Assembly: GCA_002632325.1 (NCBI GenBank)
Contig: NSJK01000022.1
Location: 1-55,627, forward strand
Direction: 5' to 3'
Origin: Lysobacterales bacterium
GTDB lineage: Bacteria > Pseudomonadota > Gammaproteobacteria > Xanthomonadales > Rhodanobacteraceae
Length of the DNA stretch: 55,627 bases
Part shown: piece by piece, positions 1 to 9,611 of the stretch
How the letters are laid out: every line of letters starts with the position of its first letter
Numbering within the stretch: the first letter of the stretch is position 1
Position numbers and translations under genes: made by a program
The notes under the pieces: generated by a model
Databases searched by the model: none
Told to the model about the DNA's origin: nothing
The model's input: the letters and a program-made list of their open reading frames with translations, nothing else

Positions 1-673
1 GGGCGGGCAGGGCAACATGCATTTCAAGACCTCGGTCAACCGCGCGCCACGCAAGGCGACGCCGGGGCATCCCGGCGATGAGCGTGAGCTCAAGCTCGAG
101 CTCAAGGTGCTTGCCGATGTCGGCCTGCTCGGCTTTCCCAATGCTGGCAAGTCGACCCTGATCCGCGCGGTGTCGGCGGCGACGCCGAAGGTGGCCGACT
201 ATCCGTTCACCACCTTGCAGCCGCATCTGGGTGTGGTGCGCATCGGCGCGGATCAGAGTTTCGTGATCGCCGACATTCCCGGCCTGATCGAAGGCGCCGC
301 CGATGGTGCGGGTCTGGGCATCCAGTTCCTCAAGCATGTGGCGCGCACACGTTTGCTGTTGCATGTGGTCGACATCGCGCCGCTCGACGGCGTGACCGAT
401 CCGATCGCCGAAATCCGCGCGATCGAGAAGGAACTCAAGGGCTACGACCCCAAGCTCTTGAAGCGGCCGCGATGGCTGGTGTTCAACAAGGCCGACTTGC
501 TCGCGCCCGAAGAGCGCGACAAGGCGGCCAAGGCGATCGTGCGCAAGCTGCGCTGGAAGCACCCGTGGTATCTGGTGTCGGCGATCGCGCGCGAGGGCAC
601 CTGGCCCCTGTGTCTGGACATCCAGCGCTTTTTCGACGAACAGCGGCGCGAGGCTGGCGAGGCGGCGCGGTGA
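1..673 (+). CDS. obgE: GTPase Obg/CgtA, C-terminal part (cut by left edge)
   Basis: Ribosome-associated Obg GTPase, involved in 50S assembly and stress/cell-cycle control. The reading frame is open to the left edge (residues GGQGN precede the first ATG at 17), so the ATG is internal and most of the glycine-rich Obg fold lies outside the window. Visible are the end of that fold (NRAPR), the P-loop GFPNAGKST, the switch-II motif DIPG, the G4 motif NKAD and the G5 region SAIAREG. The short acidic C-terminus ends at TGA 671-673. It converges on rpsT with a shared terminator. Family identity is certain; only the N-terminus is missing. Confidence 0.96.
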   Translation, partial: GGQGNMHFKTSVNRAPRKATPGHPGDERELKLELKVLADVGLLGFPNAGKSTLIRAVSAATPKVADYPFTTLQPHLGVVRIGADQSFVIADIPGLIEGAADGAGLGIQFLKHVARTRLLLHVVDIAPLDGVTDPIAEIRAIEKELKGYDPKLLKRPRWLVFNKADLLAPEERDKAAKAIVRKLRWKHPWYLVSAIAREGTWPLCLDIQRFFDEQRREAGEAAR

Positions 674-733
674 GTGCGGCGGTCGCCGGAATCCGATCGT
701 CAACGCCGCCCGTTGCGCGGGCGGCAGCAACGA

Positions 734-757
734 AAAAGCCGGCTTGCGCCGGCTTTT
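734..757. terminator. Bidirectional terminator between obgE and rpsT
   Basis: A perfect 10-bp stem (AAAAGCCGGC at 734-743, GCCGGCTTTT at 748-757) encloses a TTGC loop. The A-run on one side and the T-run on the other make it a Rho-independent terminator for both convergent genes. Confidence 0.9.
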
Positions 758-780
758 CTGCTCTCGCGATCAGGCCCGTA

Positions 781-1044
781 TCAGGCCAGCGCGGCGATGT
801 GCGCGGTGAGGCGGCTCTTGTGACGGGCGGCCTTGTTCTTGTGGATCAGACCGCGTGCGGAGTAGCGGTCCATGACCGGCTCGGCGATCTTGTAGGCGGC
901 TTCGGCACGCGCCTTGTCCTTGGCGTCAATCGCCTTGACGACGTTCTTGATTGCGGTGCGGACCATCGAACGCGCGCTGGCGTTGCGCTGACGGTTCTGC
1001 TCGGACTGGCGCGCACGCTTCTTCGCGGATTTGATGTTGGCCAC
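781..1044 (-). CDS. rpsT: 30S ribosomal protein S20
   Basis: Small, very basic 87-residue protein starting [19 protein letters not shown], the S20 signature start. It binds 16S rRNA in the 5' domain early in 30S assembly. The length equals the family norm. It is monocistronic on the minus strand, divergent from murJ and convergent with obgE. A CCGGAG Shine-Dalgarno sequence lies just upstream of the ATG, and a good sigma-70 promoter lies further upstream at 1084-1112. Confidence 0.97.
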   Translation of the reverse strand: MANIKSAKKRARQSEQNRQRNASARSMVRTAIKNVVKAIDAKDKARAEAAYKIAEPVMDRYSARGLIHKNKAARHKSRLTAHIAALA

Positions 1045-1083
1045 GGGATGACTCCGGAGACTGGGGTGGAAAAAAGACCGGCG

Positions 1084-1112
1084 ATTATGCGGATCCGGCC
1101 GGCAAAGGTCAA
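1084..1112 (-). promoter_or_regulatory. Sigma-70 promoter of rpsT
   Basis: Read on the minus strand, TTGACC (1107-1112) is followed after exactly 17 bp by CATAAT (1084-1089). Transcription would start near 1077, giving a leader of about 33 nt before the rpsT ATG. This is one of the best sigma-70 matches in the window, as expected for a ribosomal protein gene. Confidence 0.7.
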
Positions 1113-1163
1113 TCGCGGACAGGGCATGGCTGCGGCGGCCGCTGGTTCGGCGCAGGGGATGCC

Positions 1164-2771
1164 ATGAGCCGGCCCAGCCTGCTGCGCTCGATGCTCAGCT
1201 TCAGCGGCGGGACCTTCATCTCGCGCATCCTCGGCCTCGTGCGCGAGCAGGCGATCGCCTATGCCTTCGGCGCCAATGCCGCGACCGATGCGTTCTGGGT
1301 GGCGTTTCGCATCCCCAATTTCCTGCGCCGCCTGTTTGCCGAGGGCTCGTTCTCGGTCGCCTTCGTGCCGGTGTTCACCGAGGTCAAGGAAAAACGCAGT
1401 CATGCCGAACTGCGCGAACTGATGGCGCGTACCGCGGGCACGCTCGGCGGCGTGCTGTTCGTGGTGACGGCCTTGGGCATGCTCGGTGCGCACTGGGTGG
1501 CCGGGGTGTTCGCGCCGGGCGCGATCGACGAGCCCGAAAAGTTCGCGCTGACCACGAATCTGCTGCGCGTGATGTTCCCGTTCCTGCTCTGTGTGTCCTT
1601 GACTGCACTCGCTGCGGCCGCGCTCAACAGTTTCCACCGTTTCATGCTGCCGGCGTTGACGCCGGTGATCATGAACCTGTGCATGATCGTTGCCGCGCTG
1701 TGGTGGTCCAAGGCATTCGAAGTGCCGATCATGGCCCTGGGCTGGGCGATCTTCATCGCCGGCATCCTGCAACTTCTGGTGCAATTGCCGGCGCTGGCGC
1801 GGCTCGATCTGCTGGCCTTGCCGCGCTGGGGTTGGCGCCATGCCGATGTGCGGCGGATTCTCAAGCTGATGGTGCCGACCCTGTTCGGCTCCTCGGTGGC
1901 GCAGGTCAATCTGCTGCTCGATACCCTGATTGCTTCGTTCCTCATCACCGGCTCGCAGACCTGGCTGGCGCAGACCGACCGTTTGCTCGAATTTCCGCTC
2001 GGTGTGTTCGGCGTGGCGCTGGGCACGGTGATCCTGCCGTCGCTGTCGCGTCATCATGTCGCCACCGACCATCAGGGTTTTGCACGCGCGCTCGACTGGG
2101 GCCTGCGCACGGCGCTGCTGATTTCGGTGCCGGCGATGCTTGCGCTGGTGCTGCTGGCCAAGCCGATGCTTGCGACCCTGCTTCAGCACGGGCGCTTCAC
2201 CGCGCACGATGTCGACATGGCGGCGCTGTCGCTGTCGGCGCTCGCGTTCGGCTTGCCGGCCTTCGCCCTGGTCAAGGTGGTGGCGCCGGCGTTCTACGCA
2301 CGCCAGGACACCAGAACCCCGGTGCGCGCGGGCATCGTCGCGATGATCGCGAACATGGTGATGAACCTCGTGTTCGTCGCAGTGCTGTTCCAGCTCTGGC
2401 ACAAGCCCGAGGATCTGCACGATGGCTGGTTCGCGGCGATCGCCAAGGTGCCGGGCCTGCACATGGGCCTCGCGTTGGCGAGCGCGCTGGCGAGTTATCT
2501 CAATCTGGCCCTGCTCTGGCTCGCGCTGCGCCGGGATGGCGTCTACCAGAGCCAACCGGGTTGGGGGAGCCACCTGCTGCGCCTGGGTCTGGCCTGCGTG
2601 GTGATGGTCGGTGTGCTCGGCGCCGGACTGTGGCTGTGGCCGGAATGGGGACATTGGGACGTGATGACGCGCGTATGGCGACTGGGCGCATTGATTGCAG
2701 CGGGCGGCCTGAGCTTCGTCGCCGTGATGTTTGCGGCCGGCTTCCGGCTGCGCGACCTGCGCGGCGTCTGA
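1164..2771 (+). CDS. murJ: Lipid II flippase MurJ (MviN)
   Basis: Inner-membrane flippase of the MOP superfamily that moves lipid II across the membrane for peptidoglycan synthesis. The 535 residues begin with the classic MurJ amphipathic start and motifs ([15 protein letters not shown], then [19 protein letters not shown]) and carry about 14 hydrophobic segments to the end. Length fits the family (about 510-535). It is divergent from rpsT and followed after 38 bp by ribF, the usual gammaproteobacterial murJ-ribF-ileS order. Confidence 0.96.
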   Translation: MSRPSLLRSMLSFSGGTFISRILGLVREQAIAYAFGANAATDAFWVAFRIPNFLRRLFAEGSFSVAFVPVFTEVKEKRSHAELRELMARTAGTLGGVLFVVTALGMLGAHWVAGVFAPGAIDEPEKFALTTNLLRVMFPFLLCVSLTALAAAALNSFHRFMLPALTPVIMNLCMIVAALWWSKAFEVPIMALGWAIFIAGILQLLVQLPALARLDLLALPRWGWRHADVRRILKLMVPTLFGSSVAQVNLLLDTLIASFLITGSQTWLAQTDRLLEFPLGVFGVALGTVILPSLSRHHVATDHQGFARALDWGLRTALLISVPAMLALVLLAKPMLATLLQHGRFTAHDVDMAALSLSALAFGLPAFALVKVVAPAFYARQDTRTPVRAGIVAMIANMVMNLVFVAVLFQLWHKPEDLHDGWFAAIAKVPGLHMGLALASALASYLNLALLWLALRRDGVYQSQPGWGSHLLRLGLACVVMVGVLGAGLWLWPEWGHWDVMTRVWRLGALIAAGGLSFVAVMFAAGFRLRDLRGV

Positions 2772-2797
2772 GCTGCCGCGTGCTGCGATGCAGCGGC

Positions 2798-2803
2798 TAT
2801 ACT
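2798..2803 (+). promoter_or_regulatory. Candidate -10 element for ribF (near-leaderless)
   Basis: TATACT at 2798-2803 sits only 7 bp before the ribF ATG at 2810, so a start 6-8 nt downstream would fall on or next to the start codon. No good -35 is seen. The same hexamer serves the tRNA-Thr promoter at 16021. Confidence 0.4.
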
Positions 2804-2809
2804 CGCGCG

Positions 2810-3769
2810 ATGAATCGGGTTTTCCGTGATGCCACCGGCCCCAGTCTGGCGCCGGGCGGCAGTGTCGTTTGCGTGGGTGCGTTCGATGGCGTGCATCTGG
2901 GCCATCGCGCCCTGTTCGCGCGCGTCTGCGAACTGGCCGAGGCGCGCGGCCTGCAGGCGATCGCGGTGAGTTTCGAGCCGGTGCCGCGCGAGTACTTTGC
3001 GCGTGGGCAAGCCGTGCCGCGTGTGACCGGCGCACGCGAGAAGCTCGCCCTGCTGCTCGATACCGGCGTGGACAGCCTGCTGTCGCTGCGTTTCAACGCA
3101 GCGCTGGCGGCGATGTCGGCCGAGGCCTTCGTCGATGACTTGCTGATCGCGAGGGTCGGCATGCGCGCGCTGTGCGTGGGCAGCGATTTCCATTTCGGCC
3201 ATGCGCGACGCGGCAACGTGGCGATGCTCGAACAGCTGGCACCGCAGCGCGGCTTTGCCCTCGAGGTGATGCCCGACATTGGCGTTGCCGGAACACGCGT
3301 GAGCAGCAGTGCGATCCGTGCGCAGCTTGCCGCCGGTGATTTTGCCAGCGCCAATGCTGCGCTTGGGCGCAGCTTCTCGATCGGCGGCCATGTGGTGCGC
3401 GGCCAGCAGCTCGGGCGCAAGCTCGGCTATCCGACCGCGAACATTCGTCTCGGCCGGCGCACCTCGCCAGTCACCGGCATCTTCGCGGTGCAGGTGCATG
3501 GCGTGCGCTCGCAGGCGATGCCCGCCGTGGCGAGCCTGGGCATACGGCCGACCGTCAACGGCACCGAACCCTTGCTCGAAGCGCACCTGTTCGATTTCGA
3601 TGGCGACCTGTACGGCCGCCGCCTCGAAGTCGAGTTCGTCGCCAAGCTGCGCGAAGAGGAAAAATTTGCCGACCTCGACGCCATGGTGCGCCAGATCGAT
3701 CTCGATGCGCGGCAGGCGCGCGCAATTCTAGCCGGCAACGACAGAATCCGCGAAGACGCCCCCATTTGA
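2810..3769 (+). CDS. ribF: Bifunctional riboflavin kinase / FAD synthetase
   Basis: Converts riboflavin to FMN (kinase) and FMN to FAD (adenylyltransferase) in the cytoplasm. The 319 residues show the N-terminal nucleotidyltransferase motif [10 protein letters not shown] (23-32), the VSSSAIR motif at the end of that domain, and the C-terminal riboflavin kinase motif KLGYPTAN near residues 200-210. The start [10 protein letters not shown] was chosen because it is the first ATG after murJ and gives the usual domain start; no clear Shine-Dalgarno is present, and a TATACT box lies 7 bp upstream. It precedes ileS as in most gammaproteobacteria. Confidence 0.95.
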   Translation: MNRVFRDATGPSLAPGGSVVCVGAFDGVHLGHRALFARVCELAEARGLQAIAVSFEPVPREYFARGQAVPRVTGAREKLALLLDTGVDSLLSLRFNAALAAMSAEAFVDDLLIARVGMRALCVGSDFHFGHARRGNVAMLEQLAPQRGFALEVMPDIGVAGTRVSSSAIRAQLAAGDFASANAALGRSFSIGGHVVRGQQLGRKLGYPTANIRLGRRTSPVTGIFAVQVHGVRSQAMPAVASLGIRPTVNGTEPLLEAHLFDFDGDLYGRRLEVEFVAKLREEEKFADLDAMVRQIDLDARQARAILAGNDRIREDAPI

Positions 3770-3777
3770 AACCAATC

Positions 3778-3804
3778 CATTCCGATCCCCGATTCCCGAT
3801 CTCC
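3778..3804 (+). repeat. Short iterated GATTCCC-type sequence before ileS
   Basis: Degenerate reiterations of CGATTCCC/CGATCCCC occupy most of the ribF-ileS gap. The same kind of sequence precedes rbfA at 38074-38112. It is a low-complexity intergenic repeat; no function can be read from it. Confidence 0.5.
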
Positions 3805-3813
3805 GAGCCAAGC

Positions 3814-6702
3814 ATGAGCAAGGATTACAAGAACACCATCAACCTGCCCAACACCTCGTTCGCGATGAAGGCCGATCTGGCCAAGCGCGAACCGGCGATG
3901 CTCGCGCAGTGGGAAGAGGCCAAACGCTATGAAGAGATTCAACAGCGCAGCGCCGATCGCGTGCAGGCTTTCATCCTGCATGACGGCCCGCCGTATGCGA
4001 ATGGTGCGATCCACATCGGCCATGCGGTCAACAAGGTGCTCAAGGACATCGTGGTGAAGTCGGCGCTGCTCGCCGGTCATCGTTCGCCCTACGTGCCGGG
4101 TTGGGATTGCCACGGCCTGCCGATCGAAATCGCGATCGAGAAGAAGGTCGGCAAGGTCGGCGCCAAGGTCGATGCGGCCGAGTTCCGCCGCCTGTGCCGT
4201 GCCTATGCGGTCGAGCAAATCGACCTGCAACGTGCGGATTTCAAGCGTCTTGGCGTGCTCGGTGATTGGGGCAATCCCTATCGCACGATGGATTTCCGTT
4301 ACGAAGCCGACATGATCCGCGCCTTGGCGAAGATTCACGCCAACGGTCATGTGTTGCGCGGATTCAAGCCGGTGCACTGGTGCTTCGACTGCGGCTCGGC
4401 GCTGGCCGAAGCCGAGATCGAATATCAGGACAAGCAATCCAGCGCGGTCGATGTCGCTTACGACGCGGTCGATTGCGCGGCGCTGGCGGCGAAGTTCGAC
4501 GTCGCGATTGGCGCCGATGACATCGTCAGTGTCCCGATCTGGACCACCACGCCGTGGACGCTGCCGGCGAGTCTTGCGGTCACGCTCGGCCCACAGCTCG
4601 ATTACGTGTTGGTCGAAGGCCCGCGGCGCAACGGCAAGCGGCTGCTGCTGGTGCTCGCCGAGGCGCTCGCCGAGCGCGTGCTCGCGCGTTATGGCGTGAA
4701 TGAGGTCGTTGTGCTCGGGCGCGCGCAGGGCGCGGCGCTCTCTCGCGCGCCTTCGGAGAACGCGGCCTTGCCGCTGCTCAAGCACCCGTTCTATGCGCGT
4801 CAGGTGCCGATCATCCTTGGCGATCACGTCTCGGCTGAAGACGGCACCGGCGCGGTGCACACTGCGCCCGGCCATGGCGCCGAGGACTTTGCGGTCGGCC
4901 AGGCTTACGGACTGATCGATGCCTATCCGGCGAGCGTGCTCAATCCGGTCGGTGGCAATGGCGTCTATCTCGCCGGCACGCCGCAGTTCGAAGGCCAGTT
5001 CATCTGGAAGGCCAACGACGCGATCGTCGAACTCCTGCGCGAGCGCGGTCTGCTGCTCGCCGATGCCAGGATCACCCACAGCTATCCGCATTGCTGGCGC
5101 CACAAGACGCCGGTCGCGTTCCGAACCACGCCGCAGTGGTTCATCGGCATGGAAGCGGCGGGTCTGCGCGAGGCTGCGCTCAAGACCATCCGCGACGACG
5201 TCGACTGGTATCCCGCCTGGGGCGAGGAGCGCATCGCCGGCATGGTCGAGGGTCGCCCCGACTGGTGCATCTCGCGCCAGCGCACCTGGGGTGTACCGAT
5301 CGCCCTGTTCGTCGACAAGGTGACCCAGCAGCCGCACCCGCGCAGTGCGCAGCTCATGGAAGAAGTCGCCAGGCGCGTCGAGCAGGGCGGCGTCGATGTC
5401 TGGTACGCACTCGATCCGGCCGAGCTGCTCGGCGCCGAGGCGGCGCAGTACGAAAAGGTCACCGACATTCTCGATGTCTGGTTCGATTCGGGCGTGACCC
5501 ATCACTGCGTGCTCGACCAGCGCGCGCAACTTGCGCGCAAGCCCGGCGACAAGGTGATGTACTTGGAGGGCTCCGACCAGCACCGCGGCTGGTTCCAGTC
5601 CTCGCTGCTCACCGCAACCGCCTTGCACGGCCGCGCGCCCTACGACGTCGTGCTCACGCATGGCTTCACCGTCGATGCGCAGGGCCGCAAGATGTCCAAG
5701 TCGCTGGGCAACGTGGTCGCACCGCAAAAAGTCGTCGACACGCTCGGCGCCGACGTGCTGCGTCTGTGGGTCGCTTCGACCGATTACCGCAACGAGATCG
5801 CGGTATCCGACGAGATCCTGAAGCGCGTCGCCGATTCCTATCGCCGCATCCGCAACACCGCGCGCTTCCTGCTCGGCAATCTCGATGGCTTCGATCCTGC
5901 GCAGCACCTGCTGCCGGTCGAGGACTGCCTGTTGCTCGACCAGTGGGCGGTGCAGCAGGCACACGACGTGCAGAGCGCGGTGATCGCCGCCTATGCCGAG
6001 CACGATTTCCCCGAAGTGGTCGCGCGCGTGCAGAACTTCTGCACCAACGAGATGGGCGCGCTGTACCTGGACATCACCAAGGATCGCCTCTACACGATGC
6101 CCACCGACAGTCGCGGTCGGCGCAGCGCGCAGTCGGCGATGTATCGCATCATCGAAGCGCTGGTGCGCTGGATCGCGCCGATCACCTCGTTCACGGCCGA
6201 GGAAATCTGGCCGCTGATTCCCGGTGCGCGTGGCGAGTCGGTGTTGTTCGAGCAATGGTATGCGGGCCTTGCGGCGCCGCAGGCCACACCCGAGCGGCGC
6301 CAGTGGTGGGCCGATCTGCTGACGATCCGCGCCGCCGCCGCGAAGCTGCTCGAAGGCATGCGCGCGGCGGGCACGATCGGCGCTTCGCTGCAGGCCGAGG
6401 TGACGCTGCACGCCGACGCAGCCACGCGCGCGCGCTTTGCCGAAGTCGGCGATGAGCTGCGCTTCTTCTTCATCACCTCGCAGTTGCGCTGGGCCGATGT
6501 CGCCACCAGGCCGGCGCATGCGGAAGCGCTCAAGCTCGACGGCAGCGAACTCTGGGTTGCCGCGCAGGCCAGTCAGGCCGCCAAGTGCATCCGCTGCTGG
6601 CATTACCGCGAGGATGTCGGCAGTCATGCCGAACACCCGGAAATCTGCGCGCGCTGCGTCGACAATGTCGATGGCGCTGGCGAGGTGCGGCAATGGTTCT
6701 GA
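3814..6702 (+). CDS. ileS: Isoleucyl-tRNA synthetase
   Basis: Class I aminoacyl-tRNA synthetase charging tRNA-Ile, with a CP1 editing domain. The 962-residue protein starts [14 protein letters not shown]. The HIGH motif is at residues 67-70 and KMSKS at 626-630. A C-terminal zinc-binding region has the paired cysteines CIRCW and ICARC. An in-frame ATG 48 bp upstream (3766) overlaps the end of ribF and was rejected because bacterial IleS proteins begin near the chosen Met. The context ribF-ileS-lspA-ispH is the conserved housekeeping order. Confidence 0.97.
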   Translation: MSKDYKNTINLPNTSFAMKADLAKREPAMLAQWEEAKRYEEIQQRSADRVQAFILHDGPPYANGAIHIGHAVNKVLKDIVVKSALLAGHRSPYVPGWDCHGLPIEIAIEKKVGKVGAKVDAAEFRRLCRAYAVEQIDLQRADFKRLGVLGDWGNPYRTMDFRYEADMIRALAKIHANGHVLRGFKPVHWCFDCGSALAEAEIEYQDKQSSAVDVAYDAVDCAALAAKFDVAIGADDIVSVPIWTTTPWTLPASLAVTLGPQLDYVLVEGPRRNGKRLLLVLAEALAERVLARYGVNEVVVLGRAQGAALSRAPSENAALPLLKHPFYARQVPIILGDHVSAEDGTGAVHTAPGHGAEDFAVGQAYGLIDAYPASVLNPVGGNGVYLAGTPQFEGQFIWKANDAIVELLRERGLLLADARITHSYPHCWRHKTPVAFRTTPQWFIGMEAAGLREAALKTIRDDVDWYPAWGEERIAGMVEGRPDWCISRQRTWGVPIALFVDKVTQQPHPRSAQLMEEVARRVEQGGVDVWYALDPAELLGAEAAQYEKVTDILDVWFDSGVTHHCVLDQRAQLARKPGDKVMYLEGSDQHRGWFQSSLLTATALHGRAPYDVVLTHGFTVDAQGRKMSKSLGNVVAPQKVVDTLGADVLRLWVASTDYRNEIAVSDEILKRVADSYRRIRNTARFLLGNLDGFDPAQHLLPVEDCLLLDQWAVQQAHDVQSAVIAAYAEHDFPEVVARVQNFCTNEMGALYLDITKDRLYTMPTDSRGRRSAQSAMYRIIEALVRWIAPITSFTAEEIWPLIPGARGESVLFEQWYAGLAAPQATPERRQWWADLLTIRAAAAKLLEGMRAAGTIGASLQAEVTLHADAATRARFAEVGDELRFFFITSQLRWADVATRPAHAEALKLDGSELWVAAQASQAAKCIRCWHYREDVGSHAEHPEICARCVDNVDGAGEVRQWF

Positions 6703-6760
6703 GCGGCGCGAATTCTCGAACAGCGCCGCGTCGATCGTGGTCGATCACGGCGGGTGCGCG

Positions 6761-7258
6761 ATGAAGGGGCGTGGCGGTGCATCGGCGTGGCTTTTGCTTT
6801 CGCTGCTGGTGATCGTGCTCGACCAGAGCACCAAGTTGCTTGCGCTCGCCAAACTCGCGCCCTACGAGTCGCGCGCGGTGATCGATGGCCTGCTCGACTG
6901 GACGCTCGCGTTCAACACCGGCGCGGCCTTCAGTTTTCTGGCTGCGGCCGATGGCTGGCAACGCTGGTTGTTCGCCGCGCTCGCGGTCGGCATCAGTTGC
7001 GCGTTGATCGTCTGGCTCACGCGCCTGCCGCGCGGCGACTGGCGCAATGCCGCGCCGCTCGCATTGATCATCGGCGGTGCGCTCGGCAACCTCATCGATC
7101 GCCTGCGCCTCGGTCATGTGGTCGATTTCATCGACGTCTACTGGGGCAATTCGCACTGGCCTGCATTCAACATCGCCGACTCGGCCATCTGTGTCGGCGC
7201 GGTCATGCTGATCGTGTTCGGCCTGTTCGCTGGGAAAGCCGCGGACAAGCGCGGATAA
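6761..7258 (+). CDS. lspA: Prolipoprotein signal peptidase (SPase II)
   Basis: Inner-membrane aspartyl protease that removes signal peptides from lipoproteins after lipidation. The 165 residues contain four hydrophobic segments, the conserved early VLDQSTK segment, and both catalytic aspartates: D122 in VVDFIDVYW and D140 in FNIADSAI. The ATG at 6761 gives the family length; the frame is open further upstream inside ileS but without matching sequence. It follows ileS by 58 bp and precedes ispH by 7 bp, so it is very likely cotranscribed with both. Confidence 0.96.
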   Translation: MKGRGGASAWLLLSLLVIVLDQSTKLLALAKLAPYESRAVIDGLLDWTLAFNTGAAFSFLAAADGWQRWLFAALAVGISCALIVWLTRLPRGDWRNAAPLALIIGGALGNLIDRLRLGHVVDFIDVYWGNSHWPAFNIADSAICVGAVMLIVFGLFAGKAADKRG

Positions 7259-7265
7259 TTCGCCC

Positions 7266-8219
7266 ATGGAAGTCATCCTTGCCAATCCGCGCGGCTTCTG
7301 CGCCGGCGTCGACCGCGCGATCGAGATCGTCGAGCGTGCGCTGGAAGCCTTTGGCGCGCCGATCTACGTGCGCCATGAAGTCGTGCACAACCGTTTCGTG
7401 GTGCAGAACCTGCGCGACAAGGGCGCGGTGTTCGTCGACGAACTGCACGAGGTGCCCGATGGCGCCACCGTGATCTTCAGCGCGCACGGCGTGTCCAAGG
7501 CGGTGCGCACCGAGGCGGCGGAGCGCAATCTGCGCGTGTTCGACGCGACCTGTCCGCTGGTGACCAAGGTGCATCTGGAAGTCGCTCGCCACGGCAAGGC
7601 CGGGCGCGACGTGGTGCTGGTCGGCCACGCCGGCCATCCCGAAGTGCAGGGCACGATGGGGCAATGGAACGCGGCCAATGTCGGCACCATCCACTTGGTC
7701 GAGAATCTCGAAGGCGTCGCGCGCCTGACGCCGCGAGATCCCGCGCAGTTGGCCTACGTGACCCAGACCACGCTCTCGGTCGATGACACCATCGCGATCG
7801 TGCGCGCTCTGCGCGAGCGCTTTCCGCAGGTCGAGGGGCCGCGTCACGATGACATCTGCTATGCCACGCAGAACCGCCAGGATGCGGTGCGCAGGCTCGG
7901 TCAGCAGTGCGATCTCGTGCTCGTGGTCGGCTCGCCCAACAGCTCCAATTCCAACCGCCTGCGCGAACTCGCCGAAAAGCAGGGCGTGCCCGCTCACCTC
8001 ATTGATGGTGGCGCCGACATCGACCCGGCTTGGCTCGCGGGCTGCCAGCGTATCGGCGTCACGGCCGGCGCTTCGGCCCCCGAGCGGCTGGTGCGCGAAG
8101 TCGTCGAGGCCTTGCGCGCCGGCGGTGCCGGCAGTGTGCGCGAACTCGACGGCAAGCCCGAGGACATCACCTTCGCCCTGCCCAAGGAACTGCGGCTGCG
8201 CGTGGCCGAATCGAGATAG
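7266..8219 (+). CDS. ispH: 4-hydroxy-3-methylbut-2-enyl diphosphate reductase
   Basis: Last enzyme of the MEP isoprenoid pathway, a [4Fe-4S] reductase producing IPP and DMAPP. The 317 residues show the three cluster cysteines in their conserved settings: C12 ([11 protein letters not shown]), C96 ([11 protein letters not shown]) and C198 ([11 protein letters not shown]). The substrate loop [11 protein letters not shown] is also present. It lies 7 bp after lspA, the usual lspA-ispH pair. Confidence 0.97.
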   Translation: MEVILANPRGFCAGVDRAIEIVERALEAFGAPIYVRHEVVHNRFVVQNLRDKGAVFVDELHEVPDGATVIFSAHGVSKAVRTEAAERNLRVFDATCPLVTKVHLEVARHGKAGRDVVLVGHAGHPEVQGTMGQWNAANVGTIHLVENLEGVARLTPRDPAQLAYVTQTTLSVDDTIAIVRALRERFPQVEGPRHDDICYATQNRQDAVRRLGQQCDLVLVVGSPNSSNSNRLRELAEKQGVPAHLIDGGADIDPAWLAGCQRIGVTAGASAPERLVREVVEALRAGGAGSVRELDGKPEDITFALPKELRLRVAESR

Positions 8220-8372
8220 GGCCGCTTCGCTGCCGGCAACCCGATGGATCTGCGGCGCGCCGCGCACTCTCGCAGCAAGCTGTGCGCCCGCCCGCCAAGG
8301 CCCACGCCAAGCCAATCGGGGCCGCCTCCGGGCCGCCTGTCCGCCAATTCCTACCTTGCGACCGCGATCCGG

Positions 8373-8401
8373 TTGCCCCTTGCGCGCCCGCAACCTAACT
8401 T
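8373..8401 (+). promoter_or_regulatory. Candidate promoter of the minor-pilin operon
   Basis: TTGCCC (8373-8378), a 17-bp spacer and TAACTT (8396-8401), about 38 bp before the fimT ATG. Only a moderate match. The rest of the 220-bp gap after ispH shows nothing else I can support. Confidence 0.35.
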
Positions 8402-8439
8402 GGACGATGACAACCCCAACCCAAGCAGCAGGGGAACGC

Positions 8440-9087
8440 ATGTTCAAGTCTCCCAATCGACAGTTCGGCCCGCCCGCACACTTCGTGCGCGGGTTCACGA
8501 TGATCGAGTTGATGATTGCCGTTGCGCTGGTGGCCATCCTCGCGGCGATGGCATTCCCGAGCTATCGCGAGTTCAACACGCGGATGGCGACTCAGGACAA
8601 CACCAACACCTTGATCGGTGCGCTCAATACCGCACGCATGGAGGCGGTCAAGCGTGGCCGCACTGCGGCCGTGATTGCCAACGGCGGCAACTGGAACAAT
8701 GGCTGGCAGGTGGTCGTTGCCAAGCAACTTGCTGGAGGCTTGATCGAAACGACGCCGACTTCGCCCGGCGCGAGTTCCGCCGATTGTGATGGCTATATCG
8801 ACAATGTCGATGCCAGCGCAAGCCAGATGCCGTTGTGCATGGGCTATCGCGGCGCAGTCACGGGCGGATTCACGGTGCTGAGCAAGGCTGGAGCCGGTGG
8901 CGCCGACGGCATGGTGGTGTTTGCGCCAACCGGTGCGATTTCGCAGGCAGCGGAGTTCGACTTCAGTATCTGTCGTCCGACCGCCCAGGCCGATGCGACA
9001 CAGTCGCGGCGCATCCATGTTTCGCTCAGCGGCGTGATTGAGAGCCGCCGCGACACGAACAGCGCGCCCGCGGGATCTTGCAGTTGA
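8440..9087 (+). CDS. fimT: Type IV pilus minor pseudopilin FimT/FimU (GspH family)
   Basis: First gene of a minor-pilin operon. The 215-residue prepilin has a short basic leader ending in RG, cleavage before FTMIELMIAVALVAILAAMA (class III signal with the Glu at mature position +5), then a GspH-like globular domain with paired cysteines near the C-terminus. An AGGGGAA Shine-Dalgarno precedes the ATG at 8440; an in-frame ATG 33 bp upstream is less likely. Mature FimT-type pilins join PilV, PilW, PilX, PilE and PilY1 in the complex that primes pilus assembly. FimT versus FimU naming cannot be settled by eye. Confidence 0.85.
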   Translation: MFKSPNRQFGPPAHFVRGFTMIELMIAVALVAILAAMAFPSYREFNTRMATQDNTNTLIGALNTARMEAVKRGRTAAVIANGGNWNNGWQVVVAKQLAGGLIETTPTSPGASSADCDGYIDNVDASASQMPLCMGYRGAVTGGFTVLSKAGAGGADGMVVFAPTGAISQAAEFDFSICRPTAQADATQSRRIHVSLSGVIESRRDTNSAPAGSCS

Positions 9088-9098
9088 GGATGAAGCCA

Positions 9099-9611
9099 AT
9101 GACCTATCGCATTCGAACCCGTGGCTTCTCGCTGCTCGAGGTCCTGATCGCCTTGCTGATTTTCAGCTTCGGCCTGCTCGGGGTTGGCGGGTTGATGGTG
9201 CTGTCGGTGCGCACCAATCACAGTGCCTACCTGCGCACGCAGGCTTCGTTCCTTGCACAGTCGATGGCCGAGCGCATGCGCACCAACCTGGGCTGGATCA
9301 CCGACTACAACGGCACCTACAACGCCGGCACGGCTGGCACGGATCCATGCAGCGGCTCGATTTGCACGCCGACCCAGTTGGTCGCACGAGACAAGGCTTT
9401 GTGGAGCCAGCAGCTCGTGGATTCCATGCCTTCCGGTTGGACGGCGACAATCCTCTGCAACGTGACCGGTGCGCCACCTTCACTGGCCCATCGCGGCGCG
9501 CAGCCGTTCGATGGCCAATGCGCAATCAACATGTCCTGGGCCGAGGCCGATCTCGACCGCAACGCCAGCGCTCCCGCCACGCAGACCTTTGCCTGGGTAT
9601 TCCAGCCATGA
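9099..9611 (+). CDS. pilV: Type IV pilus minor pilin PilV
   Basis: Minor pilin of the priming/tip complex. The start at 9099 is preferred because GAGGA (9086-9090) then lies at proper spacing; an ATG at 9090 would add three residues. The 170-residue product has the leader MTYRIRTRG with cleavage before FSLLEVLIALLIFSFGLLGV, typical of PilV, which keeps the +5 Glu. The C-terminal domain has four cysteines. The TGA overlaps the pilW ATG (ATGA), showing tight coupling in the order fimT-pilV-pilW-pilX-pilY1-pilE. Confidence 0.88.
   Translation: MTYRIRTRGFSLLEVLIALLIFSFGLLGVGGLMVLSVRTNHSAYLRTQASFLAQSMAERMRTNLGWITDYNGTYNAGTAGTDPCSGSICTPTQLVARDKALWSQQLVDSMPSGWTATILCNVTGAPPSLAHRGAQPFDGQCAINMSWAEADLDRNASAPATQTFAWVFQP

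Noticed and set aside
8220..8439. Small gene between ispH and fimT
   Set aside because: The fimT frame is open through this stretch, but there is no start with a ribosome site or family similarity before the chosen ATG.
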